A DNA stretch of 64,000 nt from Niastella sp. (GCA_017744515.1 JAGIBF010000017.1:115832-179831), one strand, 5' to 3'. Numbered from the stretch's first letter, positions 16,508-26,587 are shown. The notes: generated from the sequence alone by a model not told the origin. Made by a program: numbers and translations.

Positions 16508-18652
16508 ATGTTTAGTGATTTACACCTGAAAAAACATGCATTTGCATTTAAGCAAAGAACATCTTCAAAAACAATTTGCTTTCTTCTCCTTGCTCTGCTA
16601 ATGGATTCTTTGCGTACTCCTGTTATGGCCGTAGGCACTGCACAGGTTATGCCCAATCCTGCTAATGGAGCAGCTATCTTGATTGCGCCAACGGTTCTTT
16701 CTGGTCCTTACAGAGAGGCTCCTGCTCAGAATCGCATTAGCTTTGTGGTCGCAGATCACGAAGGCGAAAATTTTTACTTTAATGTAAAGGCTTATGACCG
16801 TACGCTGGGGATAGCCAATCAGGTTGCAGTTTACTACAGGATAATGGATGCGTTGGACAATATGATTGTTGGAGCCACACCGATCAGTCCAGGCCAACAG
16901 ATTAGTACCTATAATCAGGCAGTTGCTGGTCCGAACATCGATGGTACTGCGCCAACAGGGTTTGTTCCACTGGTGTTCAATCCTTCTGCAAACGGTACTT
17001 ACTATATCGAGATTTATTTTAGTACAGATGCTGGCCTCACTGTCAATACAGCACAAACATTGCTCACCCTGTTTGAATTTACTATCGCTACTCCGGCAGG
17101 TGTCAGGCGATCTGGTCGTATCTATTCGCAAGCCTGGAGCTTTATCACCTATAATCCGACAGGTAATCAGGGAAACATCAATAATTCTTTCGCAGGAGAT
17201 TTTTATGCATATACCAACGATAGCACGGTGGCAAAGCTCGGTTTCACCGGCTTTCGGCCTTTAGGATTTACATTATGTATGAACAATTATGGGGCGGTAA
17301 ATGGGACTAACTGGTTCAATGATCGTCGGTCACAAAACACAGGCGCTGTTACGCCATCTTTGCCCAACGGATATCCGGTGTTTCTGGACATACCCGATGC
17401 AACGATCTTTCCCACCTCTACACCAGCAGTAACTCCGCAGTTTACCGGTACGATGTATGGTTGTGCGCCTGATATAAACATACCTTATTGGATCGACAGA
17501 CCAGGTGATGTAGTAATTCTTCTGGATCTCAATGGAGTGTCAGGCTATCAGGCGGGAACAGCCGACCGGTATCTCTATTTTATAGATCGTCCGGCAGGGC
17601 ATAATGTGGGCGTATGGGATGGTTTGAATGGGCTTGGAGCCACTGTAGTTGCCAATGCAACGATCGATATGATGCTGTCTATACGAAGAGGCCGTGTGAA
17701 CATACCTTTATATGACGCAGAGCTTAATCCGCAAGGATTCAACGTGGCGGGGATAATGCCATTGTCTACAGTACCAAGGCTCTATTTCGATGATGGTTTG
17801 CTGACTAATACAATACCTGCTACTTGTGCAAATTCCACGACCGATGTTAACAATAATAATACTGGTGCGGGTATTACCAATGTAAATGTTGGCCTTGCTT
17901 CTCCTGCACGTGCCTGGAATGGCCCTGGCTCCGGCAATGCCGTACCTGCACCGGCTGCCGGTGGATCAGGTACAGCCATTGCCTGCGATGACTTCGGTAA
18001 CGCAAGGACCCTCAACACCTGGTTTTGGACTTATGAGGTCAACTCTGCTATATTTACAATGATCAGGACCGGTTGTAGTAGTGAAGAAGATGCCTTACCC
18101 ATTACGCTGGTGCAGTTCAATGCCGAAAGGATCGAAGGCAGCAAAGTGAACCTTATGTGGAGAGGGGAAAACCAAAGTAACTTCGAGAAATTTGTTCTCG
18201 AAAGAAGTGAAGATGGAATCAACTTCAAAGCAGTGGCTACGATACCGGGTAAAGAAGGGATGCAGGCAGACTACAACTACCTGGATGCGCCGGGAGCAAT
18301 AACAGGTAGCAAACTGTACTATCGCCTTAAGCAGGTTGATAAAGATGCTCGTTTCAAATACAGCCGCATTCTCAGTGTAAGCTTCGATGTTAATGGGCTT
18401 ACTGTACTACTGAGACCCAATCCGGCCAGCAACTTTATAAATATTTCCATCAATTCTGATAAGAAACTATCGGTTACCATCAAAGTGGTTGACAACTTCG
18501 GCGGACTATTGCTTATGCAACGTGGCGATATAAATAAAGGAGATAATATCGTTCATATCAACAATGTCAGCTTGTTGAAGAATGGAATATACTCAGTGGT
18601 CGTTATCGCTGGACATACCCAAGTTATGCAAAAACTAATAATTCAGAAGTAG
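16508..18652 (+). CDS. Uncharacterised T9SS-exported protein
   Basis: A 714-aa protein. I use ATG 16508; a TTG 21 bp upstream is in frame but unlikely. A long N-terminal stretch with a hydrophobic core (TICFLLLALLMDSL) probably acts as the export signal. The body is rich in Thr, Asn and Gly, beta-structured by composition, with no catalytic motif I recognise. The C-terminal 180 residues contain a fibronectin-like segment (VQFNAERIEGSKVNLMW) and a T9SS sorting domain (RPNPASNFINI...MQKLIIQK). VQFNAE-type segments precede sorting domains in many Bacteroidota surface proteins. It is probably a surface or extracellular structural protein. Confidence 0.75.
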   Translation: MFSDLHLKKHAFAFKQRTSSKTICFLLLALLMDSLRTPVMAVGTAQVMPNPANGAAILIAPTVLSGPYREAPAQNRISFVVADHEGENFYFNVKAYDRTLGIANQVAVYYRIMDALDNMIVGATPISPGQQISTYNQAVAGPNIDGTAPTGFVPLVFNPSANGTYYIEIYFSTDAGLTVNTAQTLLTLFEFTIATPAGVRRSGRIYSQAWSFITYNPTGNQGNINNSFAGDFYAYTNDSTVAKLGFTGFRPLGFTLCMNNYGAVNGTNWFNDRRSQNTGAVTPSLPNGYPVFLDIPDATIFPTSTPAVTPQFTGTMYGCAPDINIPYWIDRPGDVVILLDLNGVSGYQAGTADRYLYFIDRPAGHNVGVWDGLNGLGATVVANATIDMMLSIRRGRVNIPLYDAELNPQGFNVAGIMPLSTVPRLYFDDGLLTNTIPATCANSTTDVNNNNTGAGITNVNVGLASPARAWNGPGSGNAVPAPAAGGSGTAIACDDFGNARTLNTWFWTYEVNSAIFTMIRTGCSSEEDALPITLVQFNAERIEGSKVNLMWRGENQSNFEKFVLERSEDGINFKAVATIPGKEGMQADYNYLDAPGAITGSKLYYRLKQVDKDARFKYSRILSVSFDVNGLTVLLRPNPASNFINISINSDKKLSVTIKVVDNFGGLLLMQRGDINKGDNIVHINNVSLLKNGIYSVVVIAGHTQVMQKLIIQK

Positions 18653-18677
18653 CATATGTATTAAGGAAAGGCGAAAA

Positions 18678-18709
18678 CAAAGGGGCCTCGCGAAAGCGGG
18701 CCCTTTACT
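18678..18709. terminator. Bidirectional hairpin terminator
   Basis: AAAGGGGCC..CGC-GAAA-GCG..GGCCCTTT forms a GNRA-capped hairpin between the convergent genes ending at 18652 (+) and 18729 (-). It has only short T-runs. Confidence 0.65.
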
Positions 18710-18728
18710 TGTTAATAGGAAACTATTA

Positions 18729-21005
18729 TTAATTAACCGCAATCTCATCCACAAACAACCAGGCCGCACTGCCCGCCCCCGGCTGACCGGCAGGAATAGT
18801 GCCATAGTTCTTTGCCACCACCTTTACATAGCGCGCGGTAGTAGGAGAGAAGGGAACAGTCAGCACGGCAGCATTGTTGTCTTCCTTTACTACGTCACTG
18901 CCCTTGCCCAGTGACTTCCAGGTCTTCCCGTCGGCAGAAGTAAACACTTCGGCATACTGTGGCAGGTACACCCAGCTGGCAGTCTGCTCCAGCACATGCA
19001 GGTCCACAGAGGAAATGGATTGCGCTTTACCCAGGTCGATCACCGCCTCCATATCAGGCCCCTGCCAGCCCAGCCACTCTTCAGAGCCGATGCCGCCTTT
19101 CTCAGTGCGTACACCGTTCACCAAACCAAAGTTGCCGCCATTACCACGCCGGTTCTCGGCAGTAGGCGTAGCAACGGTGATAGCCTTGCCGGTAGCCTTA
19201 TTGATTATAAAGGTTTGCCACAGCGAGCTTACAGGTTTGTCATCTACCAGCAGCACAGCGCCGATCCTTTTATTGCTCCGCACATGGAAAGGAGTAGTAT
19301 AAGGCACCAGCAAAGAGCTTTCTACAGAAGGAGGGTAGTGTATCTTACCGGCAGGTGAAGTGCTCTCCAGGATATACATCACGCCGTCCCCATCTTTCGC
19401 AGGAGTGATGCTGGCCTTCAGGTCAAAAAAGGCACGGCTATAATTGGCGCCCCATAACCCATACCGCTTGAACTGCACCTGCAGCCGCTTTTCAAAATCA
19501 GGCCAGCTCCGCAGCGCCTTCGGGCTCCACAATACCTCGCTCAGCGCGCTCAGCCGCGGAAAGATCATATACTCCACCTTGCTCGTGTTCTTCATATACT
19601 CCGTCCACACATTCCCCTGCGCCCCCAGCACGTGCTTGGCCTGCGCAGCGGTCAGTGCCGCAGGCACAGGCTCATAGCTATACGTCTTTTGCACCGTCGT
19701 ATAGCCGCCGATGGTAACCGAATCTTCGTTTTTCGTTTGCGAATGGTCCAGGTACACATGGCTGCCCGGCGTCATGATCACATCATGGTTTTGCTGCGCA
19801 GCCTCGATGCCACCTTTCTCGCCCCGCCAGCTCATCACCAGCGCATTCGGCGCCAGCCCGCCCTCCAGGATCTCATCCCAGCCAATGATCGTTTTCCCCT
19901 TCCCGTTGATATACTTCTCCATGCGCTGGATAAAATAACTTTGCAATTCATGCTCATCTTTCAGGCCATGCGCCTTGATCCGTTGCTGGCATTTCGCACA
20001 ATGCTTCCAGCTTTCCTTCGGGCATTCATCACCGCCGATATGAACATACTTGGAAGGAAACAAAGGCATCACCTCGTCCAGCACGTCCTGCAAAAAGTTG
20101 AACACGCTATCATTCCCTGCGCAAAACACATCGTTGAACACGCCCCATGTTTCCTGTACTTTATACGGGCCGCCCGTGCAGCCAAGAGCAGGGTAGGCCG
20201 TAAGCGCCGCCGAGGCATGCCCCGGCATCTCGATCTCGGGGATCACCTCTACATAACGCCTGGCTGCATAAGCCACGATCTCCTTCACCTCCGCCTGCGT
20301 ATAAAAACCGCCATACCGCTCACCATCATTACCCTTGCCCGGGTAGCGGCCGATAATAGTACCGTTGCGGTAGCCGCCCACTTCCGTAAGCTTCGGATAC
20401 TTTTTGATCTCGATGCGCCAGCCCTGGTCCTCCGTCAGGTGCCAGTGAAAAACATTCATCTTGTGCAGCGCGATATAGTCGATATAACGCTTCACGAAAG
20501 CCACCGGGAAAAAATGACGCCCCACGTCGAGGTGAAGCCCCCGGTATTGAAAACGCGGATAATCTTTGATCACCACGAAAGGAACCTTCAGCGAAGCCCC
20601 CTTCTCCACGGGCAGCAATTGCAGCAGCGATTGCACCCCGTAAAACACCCCGGTGGCATTATCCCCCGCAATATAGAGTTGATCTTTTTTTACTTGTAGC
20701 AAGTAAGCGCCGGCAATAGGATGGTCCATCCGTTCATAATTGAGATGGATACCGCCGCGCACCGGCTTGCTGCTCACTGCCAGCCGGAAACCATAAACCT
20801 GTTCCAGGTAATCATTCAGAAAGCTGGCAGAATTCTCCAGGCCCGATCCCTCCAGCACGAGCGGCGTCTGCGCAGAGATCACAAATTGGCCGGCCACCTT
20901 GGGTTGCTCCACCACCGCCGGCCGCGGTATAATAGATACCTGGGCAATGACACAATGAGCAATACCTATCAGGGAAAGAGCAAAAAGAAAAGCAGGTTTA
21001 CGCAT
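18729..21005 (-). CDS. GH20 beta-N-acetylhexosaminidase with C-terminal carbohydrate-binding region
   Basis: A 758-aa secreted enzyme with signal peptide (MRKPAFLFALSLIGIAHCVIAQ). Residues ~25-145 are the GH20b N-terminal domain. The GH20 barrel (~150-500) opens with YRGLHLDVGRHFFPV and includes FHWHLTEDQGWRIEI. The catalytic pair is in HIGGDECPK, with D326 polarising the acetamido group and E327 as acid/base. WRGEKGG and WTEYM complete the active-site strands. Residues ~620-758 include a discoidin-like (F5/8 type C) segment. It cleaves terminal GlcNAc from chitooligosaccharides or glycans, so it can finish what the GH18 chitinase at 3367 starts. Confidence 0.94.
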   Translation of the reverse strand: MRKPAFLFALSLIGIAHCVIAQVSIIPRPAVVEQPKVAGQFVISAQTPLVLEGSGLENSASFLNDYLEQVYGFRLAVSSKPVRGGIHLNYERMDHPIAGAYLLQVKKDQLYIAGDNATGVFYGVQSLLQLLPVEKGASLKVPFVVIKDYPRFQYRGLHLDVGRHFFPVAFVKRYIDYIALHKMNVFHWHLTEDQGWRIEIKKYPKLTEVGGYRNGTIIGRYPGKGNDGERYGGFYTQAEVKEIVAYAARRYVEVIPEIEMPGHASAALTAYPALGCTGGPYKVQETWGVFNDVFCAGNDSVFNFLQDVLDEVMPLFPSKYVHIGGDECPKESWKHCAKCQQRIKAHGLKDEHELQSYFIQRMEKYINGKGKTIIGWDEILEGGLAPNALVMSWRGEKGGIEAAQQNHDVIMTPGSHVYLDHSQTKNEDSVTIGGYTTVQKTYSYEPVPAALTAAQAKHVLGAQGNVWTEYMKNTSKVEYMIFPRLSALSEVLWSPKALRSWPDFEKRLQVQFKRYGLWGANYSRAFFDLKASITPAKDGDGVMYILESTSPAGKIHYPPSVESSLLVPYTTPFHVRSNKRIGAVLLVDDKPVSSLWQTFIINKATGKAITVATPTAENRRGNGGNFGLVNGVRTEKGGIGSEEWLGWQGPDMEAVIDLGKAQSISSVDLHVLEQTASWVYLPQYAEVFTSADGKTWKSLGKGSDVVKEDNNAAVLTVPFSPTTARYVKVVAKNYGTIPAGQPGAGSAAWLFVDEIAVN

Positions 21006-21077
21006 GAGGAACCATTTTACAGTTGTGCTGATAAATGTAATGAGGTTTTACGGAATAATTTCGCGCAAACGATAGCC

Positions 21078-21116
21078 TTAAAAAATGAACCCCGGCATCT
21101 TTGCCAGGGTTCATTA
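21078..21116 (-). terminator. Terminator downstream of the S15-type hydrolase
   Basis: Reading the minus strand, TGAACCCTGGC pairs with GCCGGGGTTCA across AAAGAT and is followed by TTTTTTAAG. It lies 25-60 bp past the stop of the S15 gene and before the GH20 start. Confidence 0.8.
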
Positions 21117-21140
21117 AGTTGTCCTCGGTATCTATGTATA

Positions 21141-23057
21141 TCATTTGAGCACCGGCAATACGATATTGCTGCTGTTGGCCGCATCATGATAAACCCGGAT
21201 AGTGGCCTTCTGGAAATCGCCGTCATTAGCCTCATAAATATTGACAAACTTTTGAGGGTTGCGGTCAACTAAGGGAAACCAGCTGCTCTGTATCTGCACC
21301 ATAATGCGATGACCTTTCTTGAAAGTATGAGCTACATCAGGCAGTTCATATTTTACCCGCTCGATCTTATTAGGCTTGAAAGCCTCGGGCACTTCAAAGC
21401 TATTGCGGAAACGGCCACGCATCACTTCACCACGCACCAGCATTTGATAGCCACCCATAGGATAGGGGCCGCCGGCATCACGTCCGCCCCCTTGAGGAGT
21501 ACCGGGATATGAAAAGTCATCGGGAAATACATCGATCAGCTTCACGATATAATCGGCATCCGTACCGGTAATGCTGGTCAGCAGGTCGGCAACCAGGGTG
21601 CCGCCCAAAGTCACATCATCAGATAAAATAGCAGTCTGGAAAGTAAGTACATCAGTCCGGCGGGAAGCGAAGCGCTGGTCATCCGTCATATAATCGCGGG
21701 TACGGCTCCAATGCACATCTTCGGTATAAGGCACCGGTTTGGCAGGATCGCTGATATACTCACTGAAGCTGTTCTTGCCGGTAGGCTTTTCCCAGCCCAG
21801 CTTGCCGTCGGGTTGCAGGTATAAAGGCAGGTCAGTTTTGCCGGCAGGAGGCCATTGAGGATACTGCTTCCATTCATTGGCGCCACTGAAAAAGATGGTA
21901 GCTTCAGCCAGCTTGGAGATATCACCCTTGCCCTTCAGGAAATGATTGAAGAAAGGCACTTCAATATTATTCTGGTACCAGTGCGAAGTATTGGAGCCAA
22001 ACTGAACACGGCCCAGCTTGCTGCCATCCAGCGAAGCCCACTGTCCATGATACCAGGGCCCCATGACAATTTTATTGAATGCAGAAGCTGCATTCTTTTT
22101 CTCGATAGCCTCATACAGCCGCCACGCGCCAAAACAATCCTCTGCATCGAATAAGCCGCCAACAGTCAGCATCGCAGGTTTGATATTATCCACGAAATTG
22201 CGGGGATTGCGCGCCTTCCACCAGTCATCCAGGTTCGGATGCGCATACAGGTCTTTCCAGAATTTTAAACTATCGCCGGTCAGCTTCATGAAGTTCTTCA
22301 ACGCACCGATACGCAGGTACGTTTCATAATTATCATTCCTCGGAAGCTGCAGGTTCGATTTCGGGCCTGTAGAAGTAGGAGTAGGACGCGGAAAACCAAA
22401 GCCGCCGGTATAAAAAGAAAACCCATCGAGGATAAAGAACGCACCATTATGGTGAAAGTCATCACCCATAAACCAGTCGGTCACCGGCGCCTGGGGGCTT
22501 ACCGCTTTCAGTGCCGGATGCGCACTCAGAGCAGCCATCGTGGAATAAAAACCGGGATAGGAGATTCCCATCACCCCAACATTACCATTATTATTAGGTA
22601 GGTTCTTTATGAGCCAGTCGATCGCGTCATACGTATCACTGGCCTCATCGATCTCGTTGCCAGTCTTGTTGGGGTTGAAAGGACGCACATCCACAAACTC
22701 ACCCTCACTCATCCAGCGGCCACGAACATCCTGCGTAACAATAATATAGTTTTCACGCGTATAATACCGGAAATGACCTACCCACAAATTGGGCCTGAAG
22801 TTCGGTTCGCCATATGGCGCACAAGAGTAAGGCGTGCGCGTCATCAGGATAGGATGCTTCTCGGTAGCATCTTTAGGAAGATAAACGGACGTGAACAACT
22901 TCTTCCCATCGCGCATAGGAATGTACAATTCCTGCTTGGTGTAATTGTCCCGCACCCAGGCAGAGTCCTGGGCTGTTTGTGGACTCAATGGAACCACTTG
23001 CGCGGTAGCGCTAAAAATAAAAAGGCAATAAAAAAGGAAAAGGAGTAGTTTTCTCAT
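21141..23057 (-). CDS. CocE/NonD family S15-type hydrolase (X-Pro dipeptidyl-peptidase-like)
   Basis: A 638-aa exported enzyme; ATG 23057 (MRKLLLFLFYCLFIFSATAQ) begins the signal peptide, with a second ATG three codons upstream. MRDGKKLFTSVYLPKDA opens the alpha/beta hydrolase, with nucleophile Ser166 in GISYPGFYS, the Asp probably in LTVGGLFDAED, and the His in MGPWYHGQW. The C-terminal ~200 residues form the jelly-roll X-Pro DPP C domain (DVLTFQTAILSDDVTLGG...HRIMVQIQSSWFP). Relatives include cocaine esterase, glutaryl-7-ACA acylases and PepX, so peptide or ester substrates are both possible. It is divergent from the NTF2-like gene, with about 60 bp between starts. Confidence 0.88.
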   Translation of the reverse strand: MRKLLLFLFYCLFIFSATAQVVPLSPQTAQDSAWVRDNYTKQELYIPMRDGKKLFTSVYLPKDATEKHPILMTRTPYSCAPYGEPNFRPNLWVGHFRYYTRENYIIVTQDVRGRWMSEGEFVDVRPFNPNKTGNEIDEASDTYDAIDWLIKNLPNNNGNVGVMGISYPGFYSTMAALSAHPALKAVSPQAPVTDWFMGDDFHHNGAFFILDGFSFYTGGFGFPRPTPTSTGPKSNLQLPRNDNYETYLRIGALKNFMKLTGDSLKFWKDLYAHPNLDDWWKARNPRNFVDNIKPAMLTVGGLFDAEDCFGAWRLYEAIEKKNAASAFNKIVMGPWYHGQWASLDGSKLGRVQFGSNTSHWYQNNIEVPFFNHFLKGKGDISKLAEATIFFSGANEWKQYPQWPPAGKTDLPLYLQPDGKLGWEKPTGKNSFSEYISDPAKPVPYTEDVHWSRTRDYMTDDQRFASRRTDVLTFQTAILSDDVTLGGTLVADLLTSITGTDADYIVKLIDVFPDDFSYPGTPQGGGRDAGGPYPMGGYQMLVRGEVMRGRFRNSFEVPEAFKPNKIERVKYELPDVAHTFKKGHRIMVQIQSSWFPLVDRNPQKFVNIYEANDGDFQKATIRVYHDAANSSNIVLPVLK

Positions 23058-23117
23058 GGTAACCATTAATTTTAAAGGTCTAAAGTAACAAATGTTGCTC
23101 AACCACAGTTTCAAAAT

Positions 23118-23594
23118 ATGAACCCTGCGCACGAACAACTGATTGAAAAATTTTATACATCGTTCGGTAAACTGGATGCCCCCGGCATGATCAGTTGCTA
23201 CCATGAAGATGTGACATTCTATGATCCCGTATTCGAAAACCTGAATGCAGCGGAAGTAAAAGCCATGTGGACAATGTTGTGTAAGAATGCCAAAGATTTT
23301 ACACTTGTCTACAAGAACGTAGATGCCGATCATGAATACGGCAACTGCGAATGGATCGCCACCTATACCTTTTCAGCCACCGGCTGGAAAGTCACCAACC
23401 ATATCAAAGCACACTTCAAATTCCATGAAGGCCGCATCATAGAGCACATGGACGATTTCGACCTGTGGAAATGGAGCCGCCAGGCATTAGGCTTCAAAGG
23501 ATTATTGCTGGGATGGAGCGGCTTTGTGATCAATAAAGTACGCAAGACAGCACAAGCCAACCTGAAAAAGTTTATGAACGCCCAAAAGAGTTAA
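23118..23594 (+). CDS. NTF2-like / SnoaL-like domain protein
   Basis: A 158-aa cytoplasmic protein of the NTF2-like superfamily. The N-terminus (LIEKFYTSFGKLDAPGMISCYH.DV.F.DPVF) and the central ATYTFSATGWKVTNHIKAHF.F are characteristic of SnoaL-like cone-shaped alpha+beta folds. Members act as small-molecule isomerases, hydrolases or binding proteins, and no catalytic assignment is possible here. It is followed 39 bp later by the glycosylasparaginase gene on the same strand. Confidence 0.78.
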   Translation: MNPAHEQLIEKFYTSFGKLDAPGMISCYHEDVTFYDPVFENLNAAEVKAMWTMLCKNAKDFTLVYKNVDADHEYGNCEWIATYTFSATGWKVTNHIKAHFKFHEGRIIEHMDDFDLWKWSRQALGFKGLLLGWSGFVINKVRKTAQANLKKFMNAQKS

Positions 23595-23633
23595 TACCTT
23601 AAGTTTACAGCTTCAAGAGAGAAGACTACTACT

Positions 23634-24662
23634 ATGTCAACCAGAAGAAAATTCTTACGCTCGTCATTAGCGGGCTCAGCCGCAGTATTATCCGGCCAGT
23701 CATTACTGGCCATGGAGCAACAACAGTACCCCGTAACAAAAGGCAACCCCATCGTCGTATCCACCTGGGATTTCGGAAAAGCAGCCAATGCAGAAGCCTG
23801 GAAAATATTATCAGCCGGCGGCCGTGCACTCGATGCGGTAGAAGCAGGCGTGCGTATTCCCGAAGCCGATGAAAGCAACCAGTCAGTAGGATATGGAGGA
23901 TTGCCCGACCGCGACGGACGCGTAACCCTCGATGCCTGCATCATGGATGAACAATACAACATTGGAGCGGTCATGTGCCTGGAGCATATTATACATGCTA
24001 TATCTGTCGCCAGACTGGTGATGGAGAAAACACCACACGTACAATTAGTAGGCGACGGTGCCTTACAGTTCGCACTGGCCAATGGCTTTAAAAAAGAAAA
24101 CCTGCTCACACCCGCAGCAGAAAAAGCATGGAAAGAATGGCTCAAGACATCTAAATACGAGCCGGTCATGAATATTGAAAACAAACTCTACAACAAAGAC
24201 AATGACCCCATGCCCGGTGGCATCAACAACCACGATACCATAGGCATGGTGGCAATGGATACCAACGGCCAGTTGAGCGGTGCCTGCACAACCAGCGGCA
24301 TGGCCTACAAAATGCATGGTAGAGTAGGAGATTCTCCCATCATTGGAGCTGGATTATATGTAGACAATGAAATAGGAGCTGCCACCTCTACAGGTGTAGG
24401 AGAGGAAGTGGTCCGCATAGTAGGTTCACACCTTGTGGTAGAACTGATGCGGCAGGGCAATAAGCCGGAAGTAGCTTGCAGAAAAGCGGTGGAGCGCATC
24501 ATCAGCCGTAGCCCGGAGAAAGCCAAAAAAGTACAGGTAGGTTTCCTGGCCATCAACAAAAAAGGAGAGTACGGCGCTTACGCCCTCCAACCTGGCTTCA
24601 CCTATTCCGTACGCAGTGGCAAAGAAGAAACAGTGTACAAAGCAAAGAGTGTATACCAATAA
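23634..24662 (+). CDS. N(4)-(beta-N-acetylglucosaminyl)-L-asparaginase (glycosylasparaginase), Tat-type signal
   Basis: A 342-aa Ntn-hydrolase precursor. The N-terminus MSTRRKFLRSSLAGSAAVLS has a twin-arginine-like RRKF motif and hydrophobic stretch. The autocleavage site is NHDTIGMVA, with nucleophile T202 becoming the new N-terminus of the beta chain. GDSPIIGAGLYVDNE and ATSTGVGEEVVR are the substrate-binding and second conserved segments. It splits the GlcNAc-Asn bond of N-linked glycopeptides in the periplasm. This fits a lifestyle of degrading glycoproteins and complements the GH20 and GH18 enzymes here. Confidence 0.93.
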   Translation: MSTRRKFLRSSLAGSAAVLSGQSLLAMEQQQYPVTKGNPIVVSTWDFGKAANAEAWKILSAGGRALDAVEAGVRIPEADESNQSVGYGGLPDRDGRVTLDACIMDEQYNIGAVMCLEHIIHAISVARLVMEKTPHVQLVGDGALQFALANGFKKENLLTPAAEKAWKEWLKTSKYEPVMNIENKLYNKDNDPMPGGINNHDTIGMVAMDTNGQLSGACTTSGMAYKMHGRVGDSPIIGAGLYVDNEIGAATSTGVGEEVVRIVGSHLVVELMRQGNKPEVACRKAVERIISRSPEKAKKVQVGFLAINKKGEYGAYALQPGFTYSVRSGKEETVYKAKSVYQ

Positions 24663-24708
24663 ACCATTTTAGAATTATTGTGTGTTGGTTTGTTATTGAA
24701 AAATAAGT

Positions 24709-25455
24709 ATGACAGAAAATATCATCCTCGAAGTCTGCGCCTTTAACATCCAATCCTGCATCATTGCAGAAAAAGCAGGTGCTGCCAGAGTAGAATTGTG
24801 CGACAACCCCGTTGAAGGAGGCACCACACCCTCGAAAGGAACCATAGAACGTACACGCGAACGCATCGGGATAGAACTCTATCCCATCATCCGCCCGCGG
24901 GCAGGCCACTATTGGTACGATGAAGATGAATTTGAGATCATGAAAAAAGACATCCTCCTGAGCAAAGAGCTCGGATGCGATGGTATATCGACAGGCATTC
25001 AACTGCAGAACGGCAAAATAGATACAGAGCGCATGAAGCGCCTGGTGGAGTGGGCATATCCCATGGGCGTCACCTGCCACCGCGTATTTGATGGAGCCCC
25101 CGATCCCTTCGAAGCATTGGAAGAGATCATAGCCTGTGGATGCGAAAGAATACTCACCAGCGGATTGAAAAGCGCTGCACCCGATGCAACAGAGATGCTG
25201 GCAAAATTGGTACAGCAGGCCAATGGCCGCATCATCATCATGCCCGGCGCAGGCATTCGTGCTTCCAATATAGAAAAGCTCATCAAAGAAACAGGCGCTG
25301 CCGAGTACCATACCTCTGCACGCATATCGGTTCCCAATCCGGTCGCCTATCAAAATCCTGCCGTATTGGATATTGGTAATGTATACCTCGCCAACGAAGA
25401 AGAATTAAGAACCCTGTTGGCAAATGCCCAAAAAGTAAAAGCATCCGGTGAGTAA
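24709..25455 (+). CDS. cutC: CutC family protein (copper homeostasis protein / TIM barrel)
   Basis: A 248-aa protein of normal family length. LEVCAFNIQSCIIAEKAGAARVELC is the N-terminal signature (first strand of the barrel). GGTTPSKGTIER, IRPRAGHYWYDEDEFEIM, GVTCHRVFD and ILTSGLKSAAPDA are the conserved barrel loops, and MPGAGIRASNI the phosphate-binding-type loop. CutC was linked to copper tolerance in E. coli, but its biochemical role is unresolved. It follows the glycosylasparaginase by 46 bp on the same strand. Confidence 0.95.
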   Translation: MTENIILEVCAFNIQSCIIAEKAGAARVELCDNPVEGGTTPSKGTIERTRERIGIELYPIIRPRAGHYWYDEDEFEIMKKDILLSKELGCDGISTGIQLQNGKIDTERMKRLVEWAYPMGVTCHRVFDGAPDPFEALEEIIACGCERILTSGLKSAAPDATEMLAKLVQQANGRIIIMPGAGIRASNIEKLIKETGAAEYHTSARISVPNPVAYQNPAVLDIGNVYLANEEELRTLLANAQKVKASGE

Positions 25456-25533
25456 GTGCGGGTACATATTAGAGTAAATTAGCAACATTTACTTTAACAC
25501 TTCAATTAGAAATCGGCGGCTATCTTTACCCGC

Positions 25534-26538
25534 ATGCACCTGTACAATTTTCTCCAGTTATCAGCTTTACTGTTTTGCGCCGTAGCCTGTAAGAAAGAAG
25601 ATCCCCTTAAAAATATTGATAAGAAAGCGTTGTTTGCAACACCAACATCCGCAGAGTTGGAGGCTGTCCGGGCGTCGTGGCAATCAAGACAACTAACGCC
25701 AGTTGATGTCAGGATTGAATCCACGCATGAAATATTTAAAGACCGGTTATATTATAAAATTGTTTCCTTCCGTTTACAAGGAATTAAACAATATGTAGGC
25801 GCATTGGTGCCTGTTACCACCAGCCCTTTGCCGGTAAGAATGTCGGTGTATGGCTTTTCATTAACCGATCCGGTGATCCATGAAGCCGTACAAACCAACG
25901 ATAACGTTCCGTTTATATATGCGTTACCTTCATTGCGAGGTCAGACATTATCTGTCAACATAAATGGCGTAGAATATAAAGCGCCTGCATCCGAAGGCAC
26001 AAGGAATGATGCATTTGATGCAGCTACCGATGATGCCATTGCCAGCCTGAATGCCTTGTTGACAATTGCACCCCAGGCAGATGCCAGCAGAGTAGGGGTA
26101 AGAGGAGGCAGCAGAGGCGGCACGGTAGCATTGCTGATGGCTATTCGCGATAAACGGGTAAAGCTCGCAGCCGGCGTTGCTTTCCCGGTAGACCTGTTGG
26201 CTGGGACCAGCACACACCAGAACGATCCAACCTATCGGTTCCAATTCCTCGATGCGCTGATAAATGGAAGTGAAACACTCCCGGTTGCCAGGCAAAGACT
26301 GATAGCCAGTTCACCCACTTTCTTTTATCAGTCACTTCCACCCACACAAATGCACTTTGGCGAAAAAGATGATATTACACCCCCACAACCCGCTGTCATA
26401 CTCTTTGATAAAATGAAAGCAGCAGGAATGGGAGCGAACATATCCTATTTCGAATACAGCAACCGCGATCACTACAACATTGGAATCGACAACCCTGAAT
26501 TGCAGACACGCATCAATACATTTTTAGATCAGCTATAG
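25534..26538 (+). CDS. Alpha/beta hydrolase lipoprotein (acetylxylan esterase / peptidase S9-like)
   Basis: A 334-aa protein with lipoprotein signal peptide (CAVAC, lipidated Cys19, then KKEDP). The alpha/beta hydrolase core has the nucleophile elbow RGGSRGGTVAL, the Asp in HFGEKDDITPP and the His in SNRDHYNIG. This arrangement is seen in acetyl xylan esterases and dienelactone-type hydrolases. TATCTTTAC at 25521-25529, five bases before the ATG, resembles a Bacteroidota -7 box but would leave almost no leader, so I do not call it a promoter. The substrate is unknown. Confidence 0.78.
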   Translation: MHLYNFLQLSALLFCAVACKKEDPLKNIDKKALFATPTSAELEAVRASWQSRQLTPVDVRIESTHEIFKDRLYYKIVSFRLQGIKQYVGALVPVTTSPLPVRMSVYGFSLTDPVIHEAVQTNDNVPFIYALPSLRGQTLSVNINGVEYKAPASEGTRNDAFDAATDDAIASLNALLTIAPQADASRVGVRGGSRGGTVALLMAIRDKRVKLAAGVAFPVDLLAGTSTHQNDPTYRFQFLDALINGSETLPVARQRLIASSPTFFYQSLPPTQMHFGEKDDITPPQPAVILFDKMKAAGMGANISYFEYSNRDHYNIGIDNPELQTRINTFLDQL

Positions 26539-26587
26539 AGGAGCCGCTGAGCCATGTTTAAGTGTATAGTCCTATTGAGGCAATGAA

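Noticed and set aside
19632..20699. Long open frame (355 codons) on the plus strand inside the GH20 gene
   Set aside because: It is antisense to a full-length, well-motifed hexosaminidase and has Arg/His/Leu-rich non-protein-like composition.
25521..25529. TATCTTTAC as a Bacteroidota -7 promoter box
   Set aside because: No matching -33 TTTG at proper spacing, and it would leave almost no leader before the ATG; too weak to call.
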